Position numbers and translations under genes: made by a program. The notes beneath the pieces are model-generated. The model was not told the DNA's origin. It worked only from the letters and a program-made list of their open reading frames with translations, and searched no databases. Positions 15,866 to 22,497 of a DNA stretch of 28,816 nucleotides are shown piece by piece; the stretch's first letter is position 1, and every line of letters begins with the position of its first letter. The stretch comes from CALACW01 sp002431305 (lineage in GTDB: Bacteria; Bacillota; Clostridia; Oscillospirales; Acutalibacteraceae), in the NCBI GenBank assembly GCA_937890355.1, contig CALACW010000035.1, forward strand, positions 1 to 28,816. The letters are read 5' to 3'.

Positions 15866-15895
15866 TTGACTTTTTAAGCGCGGATGTTGTATATT
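15866..15895 (+). promoter_or_regulatory. Promoter of the membrane-anchored surface protein gene
   Basis: TTGACT (15866-15871), 18-bp spacer and TATATT (15890-15895) give a predicted start near 15903. Confidence 0.75.
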
Positions 15896-15947
15896 ATAAG
15901 GGTAAATGGACTCAAGTACTTATTTTTTTATGAAAGAGGTTAGTACA

Positions 15948-17072
15948 ATGGCTGATTTAGAGCTTGGCAATAAGGAAGCAAAAACCGAACTTGCCGAAAC
16001 CGCGGCGCCTGACGCCGATGTAAAAGGTAAAAAGGGCAAGAAAAAAGAAAAGAAACAGAAAAACGAAAAGGAGCTTTCTCCCAAAAAGAAGGCAAAGCTC
16101 GAGAAAAAAGCGGAAAAAGCCGAGATTAAGGCTTTGAGAAAAGAAGCAAAGGTTCATTCTCTTAAAGTAGAGAAACGCCGTGCGCGCTGGACGAGATTCC
16201 TTGCTATTATTCTTATTATAGCAGTTCTCGGAACTACAGGTATTCTCGGATATACGTTCTTCGGAATTCTCACCGGTTCGATAGGCTCCGGCAGTTCTTC
16301 CGAGACACCTACTCAGAGTCCGTCGCCTAATACGAATAACACGACTCCGGCTAATACGACCCCGACCCCGACTCCGTCAAATAACAGCGCAGAGCCTGCT
16401 TCAAACACTGCCGGCGGTACAGCTGAGGACACCCCCGCAGACGCAGGCGATCTCTCGACTCCCGCAGGCGTTGTAGCTTACTATAAGTCGGCTCACGCAA
16501 AGACTCTTGCAGAGGCTAAATCCGTTTCTCAGGTTTATTCGAATACTCTTAACTATAACAATGTTCTTGAAATAGGCGACAACTCGACGATTGCGGGTAT
16601 TGCGCAGAAACTTATGGGTTCGTTCCTTAAAGAGGACACGACAAAGACAGATTACTCCGGCGCAGATATGGCAAGTAAATTCCCCGGAAAGAACGCGCAG
16701 AACCTCACCGCAGATATGGTAAGCGAGGCAACATGCACGGATAACGGCGATACATATACCGTATTTATCAAGATGAATTCGACCGACCAGGCTCCCGATG
16801 ACGGAACCAACACTTCGTGCATACTTCCGACTGTTGATGAGTCCGAGGTTACCGCTGCTGCCGGCAGTATGGTTAAACTTGAGGGACTTGCCAACGACTA
16901 CGTAGGCGGAAACATCACCGCAACCATTGACAAGGCTTCCGGCAGAATCACTCACATTGAGACTGACTGCCCCTCATACATGAAGTTTACTAAAGCGGGC
17001 GTTGCGTTTATAACCGTAGACAACTGCCGTATCGGTCTTGAGTATCAGACCAAGTGGGATGTAAACTATTAA
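15948..17072 (+). CDS. Lys-rich, single-pass membrane protein with an extracellular domain of unknown function
   Basis: The 374-residue protein has a very basic cytoplasmic segment (about 25-75, dominated by KK/EK runs and probably helical or coiled), one transmembrane helix (about 84-106, FLAIILIIAVLGTTGILGY), a low-complexity Ser/Thr/Pro/Asn linker (about 115-165), and a C-terminal domain of about 200 residues. That domain starts STPAGVVAYYKSAHAKTLAEAKS and ends with FITVDNCRIGLEY. Topology is inferred as basic side in, domain outside. No sorting signal or known domain was recognised. ATG 15948 is chosen over the upstream extension at 15906 because AGAGGT lies 7-8 nt before it. It has its own promoter and terminator, so it is monocistronic. 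Confidence 0.8.
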   Translation: MADLELGNKEAKTELAETAAPDADVKGKKGKKKEKKQKNEKELSPKKKAKLEKKAEKAEIKALRKEAKVHSLKVEKRRARWTRFLAIILIIAVLGTTGILGYTFFGILTGSIGSGSSSETPTQSPSPNTNNTTPANTTPTPTPSNNSAEPASNTAGGTAEDTPADAGDLSTPAGVVAYYKSAHAKTLAEAKSVSQVYSNTLNYNNVLEIGDNSTIAGIAQKLMGSFLKEDTTKTDYSGADMASKFPGKNAQNLTADMVSEATCTDNGDTYTVFIKMNSTDQAPDDGTNTSCILPTVDESEVTAAAGSMVKLEGLANDYVGGNITATIDKASGRITHIETDCPSYMKFTKAGVAFITVDNCRIGLEYQTKWDVNY

Positions 17073-17101
17073 GTTTACAGTTAAAATCTAATAATAAATT
17101 T

Positions 17102-17145
17102 GGACGGAGAATGTAATTGTTCTCCGTCCGTTTTGTTGTTTTTCG
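17102..17145 (+). terminator. Intrinsic terminator of the surface protein gene
   Basis: A perfect 10-bp stem (GGACGGAGAA 17102-17111 with TTCTCCGTCC 17120-17129) is followed by a T-rich tract (GTTTTGTTGTTTTT). Confidence 0.93.
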
Positions 17146-17150
17146 ATAAT

Positions 17151-17186
17151 AAAACCGCTCAGCACTTTAGGCGGCGAGCGGTTTTT
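17151..17186. terminator. Second hairpin, terminator of the FAD gene pair (bidirectional)
   Basis: AAAACCGCTC (17151-17160) pairs perfectly with GAGCGGTTTT (17176-17185), giving a T-tract on either strand. It lies just after the stop of the minus-strand FAD protein (17203). Confidence 0.85.
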
Positions 17187-17202
17187 ACTACATTTTGTAT
17201 TT

Positions 17203-18801
17203 TTATGTTTCGTCGTTAAGTACGGCTTCGGCGCACTTTATTCCGTCGACTGCTGCTGAGACGATTCCTCCGGCATATCCCGCGCCCTCTCCGCACGGAT
17301 AGAGCCCGCGGATGTTAGTCTGCATGAATTCGTCTCTCAGTATTCTGACGGGGGACGAGCTTCTGCTTTCGGGTGCAGTCAGGACTGCGTCGGGCAGAGC
17401 GTAATTTTTCAGTTTTTTATCAAAAGCAACAATTGCTTCGGCTATCGTTTTTGTGACGTATTCCGGAAGAACGGTTCTGATATCGCCGAGCGCGACTCCC
17501 GTCGGGCATGTCGGTCTGACGGTGCCGAGTTTTGTTGATTTTCTGTCGTTTAAAAAATCGCCTACGAGCTGAGCGGGCGCGGTGTAGTCGCCTCCGCCCT
17601 GTACGAATCCCGCGCGTTCAATCTTTCTTTGAAGTTCGATTCCGGCAAGCGGGTCATCGCTTCCGAACGTACCGGGTTCGAGTCCTACGAGCAGTGCGGT
17701 ATTTGCATTCTCTCCGTCGCGTGCGTACTCGCTCATACCGTTGACGACCATTCCGCCCTCCTCGCTTGACGCGGCTACGACGGTGCCCCCCGGGCACATA
17801 CAGAACGTATATCCGCCCCTGCCGTGCGAGGGATGATTCGACAACTTATAGTCGGCGGCGCCGAGCAGAGGATTGTTCCACTCCGAGCCGTACTGCGCTT
17901 TGTTAATAAGTTCCTGAGGGTGTTCGATTCTCGTTCCGACCGAAAAAGCCTTCTGCTCCATTCTGACGCCTCTGTCAAAGAGCATTTTTACGGTATCGCG
18001 TGCGGAGTGACCTATGCACAGAACAAGGCAGTCCGTTTCTAAATCCTTTACTTCACCTGAGACGGTTGTATACTCAACGCCGTGAATAAAATCGTTGGCA
18101 TATATAATATTAGTGAGTTTACAGCCGAAATGAACTTCTCCGCCCATTGATATTATATCCTCGCGGATATTTTTAACGACCCCGCCGAGTTTGTCTGTGC
18201 CTATGTGCGGTCTTGCCGAGTATAGAATATCCTCGGGTGCGCCGTGGTTGTAAAGTCTGTTGAAAACCTCTCTGACTCTGCCGTCCTTAATTCCCGTCGT
18301 GAGTTTTCCGTCGGAAAACGTGCCTGCGCCTCCCTCGCCGAACTGGACGTTTGACTCGGTATTAAGAAGTCTGTTTGCCCAAAAGCATTTAACATCCTTC
18401 GTTCTCGTTTCAACGTCGTTTCCGCGCTCTAATATAATCGGACGCAGACCCGCCTGTGCGAGAATAAGCCCGCAGAACATCCCCGCGGGACCGAATCCGG
18501 CGATAACGGGGCGCAGAGCCGAAGTGCGTTTGCATTCGGGGATAACATATTCGTATTTTTTTCGGTACATAACCTTTTTTAATTCAAATCCCGAGGCTAT
18601 GTCCTCTTCTCCCGATTCGAGTTCGATGTCTACGGAGTATATCATTTTTATATTGTTCTTTTTTCTCGAATCTATAGACTCTCTCGATATTGAAAACGAT
18701 GTAAATTCATCGGGTGATACGCCTATGATTTTTGCGGCTTCCTTTTTTAAAACCGCGGTGTTTTCGCCCAAGGGCAGTGATATTTCATTTATTCTGAGCA
18801 T
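17203..18801 (-). CDS. FAD-dependent dehydrogenase-like protein (COG2509)
   Basis: This 532-residue protein has an N-terminal RNA-binding-like or ferredoxin-like extension (about 1-95) and a dinucleotide-binding motif GFGPAG at 102-107, followed by ILERG. Typical COG2509 blocks are NVQFGEGGAGTFSDGKLTTG, HIGTDKL, GHSARDT, FCMCPGG and, near the C-terminus, YPCGEGAGYAGGIVSAAVDG. It should bind FAD; the substrate of this widespread family is unknown to me. ATG 18801 overlaps the end of the HI0933-type gene by 17 nt, with GGAG 9 nt upstream, so it is the second gene of a two-gene unit driven from 20106. Confidence 0.92.
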   Translation of the reverse strand: MLRINEISLPLGENTAVLKKEAAKIIGVSPDEFTSFSISRESIDSRKKNNIKMIYSVDIELESGEEDIASGFELKKVMYRKKYEYVIPECKRTSALRPVIAGFGPAGMFCGLILAQAGLRPIILERGNDVETRTKDVKCFWANRLLNTESNVQFGEGGAGTFSDGKLTTGIKDGRVREVFNRLYNHGAPEDILYSARPHIGTDKLGGVVKNIREDIISMGGEVHFGCKLTNIIYANDFIHGVEYTTVSGEVKDLETDCLVLCIGHSARDTVKMLFDRGVRMEQKAFSVGTRIEHPQELINKAQYGSEWNNPLLGAADYKLSNHPSHGRGGYTFCMCPGGTVVAASSEEGGMVVNGMSEYARDGENANTALLVGLEPGTFGSDDPLAGIELQRKIERAGFVQGGGDYTAPAQLVGDFLNDRKSTKLGTVRPTCPTGVALGDIRTVLPEYVTKTIAEAIVAFDKKLKNYALPDAVLTAPESRSSSPVRILRDEFMQTNIRGLYPCGEGAGYAGGIVSAAVDGIKCAEAVLNDET

Positions 18802-20044
18802 GTTTACTTTCTCCGATTATGTATTTTGCCGCTGCGAGTCCTGCCGTTCTGCCGGACGAAATGCACCACGAAAGATTGTAGCCTCCGCATTTGCCGTCAA
18901 CGTCGAGAACCTCGCCGGCGGCAAAGAGTGACGGCATTTTTTTAGACTGCATGGAGGTAAAAAATTCGTCCGTAACAACTCCGCCCGACGTGACCTGCGA
19001 CATGTTAAACGGCGCTGTCGATTTTATTGTAAAATCCTCGTTCTTTATAATATCTGCGAGTTTTTTTATATCGTTTTTGCCGACGGTTTCGATTTTTGCC
19101 GACGGCTGTATTTTTGCCTTTTTAAGTTTTGAAACGGCGAGTTTTTCGTTCATGAATCCGCAGAGCACGCTTGCCGAAGACAGCCCCGGGCTCGCTTTTT
19201 TTCTTGATAATATAAAATCAATTATCTGTTTTTCATTAAGCTGAGGAACAAGTGAAATTCTTGCCGTTACACAGCTGTTTTTATTGTTAAGAAGCCGGGA
19301 CGCAGAGGCTGAAACCTCCATTGCCGGGATTCCCGAAAGTCCGTAGTCTGTAAACTGGAGTTCTCCGAACGATTTGTCCGCGGTTTTTCCGTTAATCAGA
19401 ACGGACACGCTTCCCATGGCGCGCACGCCTTTTAACGATTTATCGCATTTTTCGAAAATCAGCGGAACGAGCGCGGGTACGGGAGTTTTGATTTTAAAGC
19501 TGAGAGAAGAGAGAATATCAATGCATGAGCCGTCCGAGCCGTGCGCGGGGGATGACATACCTCCGCCCGTTATAATAAGGCAGTCGGCTGTGTATTTATT
19601 ATTCAGAATAAATGAACCGCCGTTTTTTCTTACCGATTCTATTTTTTCACCGGAAATGACTTTTATGTTAAGTTGTTCAAGTTCGTTTTCTACGGCGTCC
19701 CGTACGGATGAAGCCCTTCCGGACATCGGGTAGATTCTGCCCGCTTCTTCTGTTTGCGTTAAAATACCGATGGATTTTAAGAATTCTTTATTGCTTTGAA
19801 TATTGAACGCGGAAAAAACGGATTTTATGAATTGAGGGTCACCGTGATAGTTTTCGGCTGAAGCGTCCTCGTTTAAAATATTACACCGGCCGTTGCCCGT
19901 GACGAGCAGTTTTTTGCACACATACGGGAGAGATTCGAAAATTACGATATTGTATTTTATATTTTTTCCTTTAAAATAACGCGCGGATTCTATGGCCGCA
20001 GAACAGCCCGATATTCCGCCTCCGATTATCGCAAGCGTTTTCAA
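18785..20044 (-). CDS. NAD(P)/FAD-dependent oxidoreductase, HI0933/BaiN family
   Basis: The 419-residue flavoprotein has the dinucleotide motif GGGISG at 8-13, the family segment LLVTGNGRCNI, a GGGMSSPAHGSDG block, TSGGVVTDE and the C-terminal AAGEVLDVDGKCGGYNLSW. These are hallmarks of the HI0933-like family (BaiN of bile-acid-metabolising clostridia belongs here); the actual reaction in this organism is unknown. The start is TTG 20044: GGGAGG (20057-20052) stands 7 nt before it but only 1 nt before ATG 20050, and the open frame further upstream to 20110 lies across the promoter. First gene of a pair with the COG2509 protein. Confidence 0.9.
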   Translation of the reverse strand: MKTLAIIGGGISGCSAAIESARYFKGKNIKYNIVIFESLPYVCKKLLVTGNGRCNILNEDASAENYHGDPQFIKSVFSAFNIQSNKEFLKSIGILTQTEEAGRIYPMSGRASSVRDAVENELEQLNIKVISGEKIESVRKNGGSFILNNKYTADCLIITGGGMSSPAHGSDGSCIDILSSLSFKIKTPVPALVPLIFEKCDKSLKGVRAMGSVSVLINGKTADKSFGELQFTDYGLSGIPAMEVSASASRLLNNKNSCVTARISLVPQLNEKQIIDFILSRKKASPGLSSASVLCGFMNEKLAVSKLKKAKIQPSAKIETVGKNDIKKLADIIKNEDFTIKSTAPFNMSQVTSGGVVTDEFFTSMQSKKMPSLFAAGEVLDVDGKCGGYNLSWCISSGRTAGLAAAKYIIGESKHAQNK

Positions 20045-20077
20045 ATTCATACCTCCCGTTCGGTATTTAATAAAGAT

Positions 20078-20106
20078 ATTGTACTCGTTATGTGAATTAG
20101 TGTCAA
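20078..20106 (-). promoter_or_regulatory. Promoter of the FAD oxidoreductase pair
   Basis: Perfect TTGACA (20106-20101), 17-bp spacer and TACAAT (20083-20078) predict a start near 20071, about 27 nt before the TTG start. Confidence 0.88.
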
Positions 20107-20138
20107 ACATTATTTTAAAATTTTGTTATGTTTATTAC

Positions 20139-20167
20139 TTGAAAAAACAAAAAGCGTATGATACAAT
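20139..20167 (+). promoter_or_regulatory. Promoter of the 47-aa protein gene
   Basis: TTGAAA (20139-20144), 17-bp spacer and TACAAT (20162-20167). It is divergent from the promoter at 20078-20106, with 32 bp between the two -35 boxes. Confidence 0.85.
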
Positions 20168-20202
20168 ATATTCAGATAAAAATATGAAGCGAGGTGTTAA
20201 TA

Positions 20203-20346
20203 ATGGATTTGACGGCATTTGTCGTATATCTTGACTATATTATTAAGATGATTGATAAGTATCTTACCATCATACTTAAATATCTCGGTATAGATTGGGC
20301 GGAGGAAGGCTCAACAGGCGGTTTCCTCTCCGGCTTATTCAAATAA
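20203..20346 (+). CDS. 47-residue protein, predicted amphipathic helices
   Basis: A short gene supported by a complete expression unit: promoter at 20139-20167, GAGGTG 6 nt before ATG 20203, stop TAA 20344-20346 and an intrinsic terminator 12 nt later. The product starts MDLTAFVVYLDYIIKMIDKY and continues TIILKYLGIDWAEEGSTGG, ending FLSGLFK. Residues 5-30 alternate hydrophobic Ile/Leu/Tyr with Lys/Asp in a helical pattern, then a Gly-rich turn and a short hydrophobic end. It has no classical signal peptide. It could be a membrane-associated or secreted small peptide or a regulatory microprotein; I do not recognise a family. Confidence 0.8.
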   Translation: MDLTAFVVYLDYIIKMIDKYLTIILKYLGIDWAEEGSTGGFLSGLFK

Positions 20347-20357
20347 TCTGAAATTTT

Positions 20358-20388
20358 AAACGTCCGTTTTCGGGCGTTTATTTTTTTT
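20358..20388 (+). terminator. Intrinsic terminator of the 47-aa gene
   Basis: A 9-bp stem (AAACGTCCG 20358-20366 with CGGGCGTTT 20371-20379, TTTT loop) is followed by eight T (20381-20388). Confidence 0.92.
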
Positions 20389-20404
20389 GTATTCCCTGGT
20401 TTTC

Positions 20405-20434
20405 TTGACATTGCGGTCACGTATATAGTATTAT
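20405..20434 (+). promoter_or_regulatory. Promoter of the uxuA operon
   Basis: Perfect TTGACA (20405-20410), 18-bp spacer and TATTAT (20429-20434), 40 nt before the uxuA start. The A/T-rich alternating stretch around the -10 box could hold an operator, but no clear palindrome is seen. Confidence 0.75.
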
Positions 20435-20474
20435 ATATATAAAGATTTTATAAATAATAAGGTCGGTGTTTTTT

Positions 20475-21524
20475 ATGAAGCTATCGTTTCGTTGGTACGG
20501 CGAGGATGACGCCGTTACACTTGAAAATATAAGACAGATTCCCGGTATGTACTCAATTGTTACAGCCGTGTACGACGTTCCCGTCGGCGAGGTGTGGAGC
20601 GAGGAGAGCATAATGAGGCTCAAGAAACTTACCGAGGACGCGGGACTTAAATTCGAGGTTATAGAGAGTGTTCCCGTTCACGAGGATATAAAGTCGGGAC
20701 TTCCGACCAGAGACAGATACATTGAAAATTACTGCGAGAATATAAGACGGCTCGCAAAGGCGGGAGTCAAGTGCATTTGCTATAACTTCATGCCCGTATT
20801 TGACTGGACGAGAACTCAGCTTGACCATAAAAACGCCGACGGTTCTACTTCGCTCGTTTACTATCAGGAGCAGGTCGATAAAGCCGACCCGCTCAAAACA
20901 GGTTCGGATATAACTCTCCCCGGCTGGGACGCTAGCTATACGAGGGACGAGCTTAAGGAAGTTGCGTCGAGATATGTCGGCATGAGCGAAGAGGAGCTTT
21001 GGGACAATCTCACCTATTTCCTCGAACGCGTTATTCCCGTCGCCGCCGAGTGCGATGTTAATATGGCTATACACGAAGACGACCCGTGCTGGAGTATTTT
21101 CGGTCTGCCGAGAATTATTACGGATGAAAAAAATCTCGACAGGTTCTTGAAAATCGTCGACGATAAACACAACGGTATTACTCTTTGTACCGGTTCGCTT
21201 GGCTGTTCAAATAAAAACGACGTTGTTCACATGGCTGAAAAATATGCGAAAGCGGGCAGAATTCATTTTGTTCACATGAGAAACGTTAAAATTCTCGACA
21301 ACGGATTCGAGGAAACGGCGCATCTTTCCGAGGCGGGAAGCCTTGATATGTATGCGATTATGAAAGCCCTTTACGATAACGGATTTGACGGCTACGTACG
21401 TCCCGACCACGGCAGAATGATATGGGGCGAGACGGGCAGACCCGGCTACGGACTTTATGACCGCGCACTCGGCGCGGCATATTTGAGCGGACTTTGGGAA
21501 GCTATCAGAAAAGGGGATAAATAA
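20475..21524 (+). CDS. uxuA: Mannonate dehydratase
   Basis: This 349-residue enzyme dehydrates D-mannonate to 2-keto-3-deoxy-D-gluconate in glucuronate catabolism. The N-terminal KLSFRWYGEDD, IPG and HEDDPCWSIFGLPRI blocks are diagnostic. Metal ligands of the family appear as His200, Cys238 (LCTGSLG), His267 (VHMRN) and Asp311 (RPDHGR). A GTG at 20466 would add three codons; ATG 20475 is chosen because GGTG lies 6 nt before it and the family begins MK. It opens an operon, with the aldolase starting 1 nt after its stop. No uxuB, uxaC or kdgK is in the window. Confidence 0.96.
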   Translation: MKLSFRWYGEDDAVTLENIRQIPGMYSIVTAVYDVPVGEVWSEESIMRLKKLTEDAGLKFEVIESVPVHEDIKSGLPTRDRYIENYCENIRRLAKAGVKCICYNFMPVFDWTRTQLDHKNADGSTSLVYYQEQVDKADPLKTGSDITLPGWDASYTRDELKEVASRYVGMSEEELWDNLTYFLERVIPVAAECDVNMAIHEDDPCWSIFGLPRIITDEKNLDRFLKIVDDKHNGITLCTGSLGCSNKNDVVHMAEKYAKAGRIHFVHMRNVKILDNGFEETAHLSEAGSLDMYAIMKALYDNGFDGYVRPDHGRMIWGETGRPGYGLYDRALGAAYLSGLWEAIRKGDK

Positions 21525-21525
21525 A

Positions 21526-22482
21526 ATGAATTCGATTCTTGAAAAGATATATAAGATAGGAATAGTACCGGTCGTAAAACTTGACAATGAAAATGACGCA
21601 CTGCCTCTCGCCAATGCGCTGTGCAGGGGCGGACTGCCCGTTGCGGAAATAACGTTCAGAACGTCGGCGGCGCGCGGTGCGATTGAAAAAATAACAAAAG
21701 CCTATCCCGATATGCTTGTAGGCGCGGGAACTGTTCTTACATGCGAACAGGTTGATTCTGCCGTTGAGGCGGGGGCAAAGTTTATTGTTACGCCCGGATT
21801 TAACAGAAAAATCGTTGAGCACTGCATTGAAATCGGGATACCCGTAACCCCCGGATGTCCGACGTCTTCCGATATTGAGACGGCTTTAGAAATGGGACTC
21901 GATACGGTTAAATTTTTCCCCGCGGAAAATCTCGGCGGGCTTAATATGATAAAGGCTCTCTCAGCTCCCTACGTCGGCGTAAAGTTTATGCCTACGGGCG
22001 GAATTAACTCCGTGAACGTAAAGGATTATCTTGCATGCGATAAAATTCTTGCCTGCGGCGGCAGCTGGATGGTTAAGGATTCGCTTATTAACGCGGGCGA
22101 ATTCGATAAAATAGAGGATATGACGAAAGACGCAGTAAACTCTCTTTTGTCGTTTAAATTTGACCATATGGCAATAAACTGCGAAAACGAGAGCAAAGCA
22201 GACAGTATTGCGGAAATGTTCTCACATATATTCGGATTCGAAAAGAAAGAGATTCCCGTAAGCTATTACTGTTCTGAGAAAATAGAGGTTATGAAGTCGA
22301 ACGCCCGCGGAACAAACGGACATATCGCAGTAAAAACGATTAATATCGACAGAGCCGTTTATCACCTTGAGGAAAGAGGCGTTAAATTCGATTACGATAC
22401 CGCGAAATATACTAAGGACGGCAAACTGAGCTTTATTTATCTTTCCGACGAAATCGGCGGTTTTGCGGTTCATCTTTGCTGA
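21526..22482 (+). CDS. KDPG/KHG aldolase fused to a C-terminal VOC (glyoxalase-like) domain
   Basis: Residues 1-205 form a complete class I 2-keto-3-deoxy-6-phosphogluconate aldolase, which splits KDPG into pyruvate and glyceraldehyde 3-phosphate: PVAEITFRT, GAGTVLT, TPGFN, CPTSSDIE and the Schiff-base Lys129 in VKFFPAE. Ordinary KDPG aldolases are about 205-215 residues, whereas this one has 318. The extra part (213-318) begins DHMAINCENES, contains ANGHIA-like NGHIAVKT and LEERGVKF, and ends DEIGGFAVHLC. This is a vicinal-oxygen-chelate pattern with a possible His and Glu metal ligand set. The order uxuA-aldolase supports hexuronate use. The role of the VOC part is unknown. Confidence 0.9.
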   Translation: MNSILEKIYKIGIVPVVKLDNENDALPLANALCRGGLPVAEITFRTSAARGAIEKITKAYPDMLVGAGTVLTCEQVDSAVEAGAKFIVTPGFNRKIVEHCIEIGIPVTPGCPTSSDIETALEMGLDTVKFFPAENLGGLNMIKALSAPYVGVKFMPTGGINSVNVKDYLACDKILACGGSWMVKDSLINAGEFDKIEDMTKDAVNSLLSFKFDHMAINCENESKADSIAEMFSHIFGFEKKEIPVSYYCSEKIEVMKSNARGTNGHIAVKTINIDRAVYHLEERGVKFDYDTAKYTKDGKLSFIYLSDEIGGFAVHLC

Positions 22483-22497
22483 GAGGTACATATTTAA

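Noticed and set aside
20235..20623. Minus-strand frames overlapping the 47-aa gene and the uxuA promoter
   Set aside because: They run against a complete plus-strand promoter-gene-terminator set and have no supporting ribosome sites.
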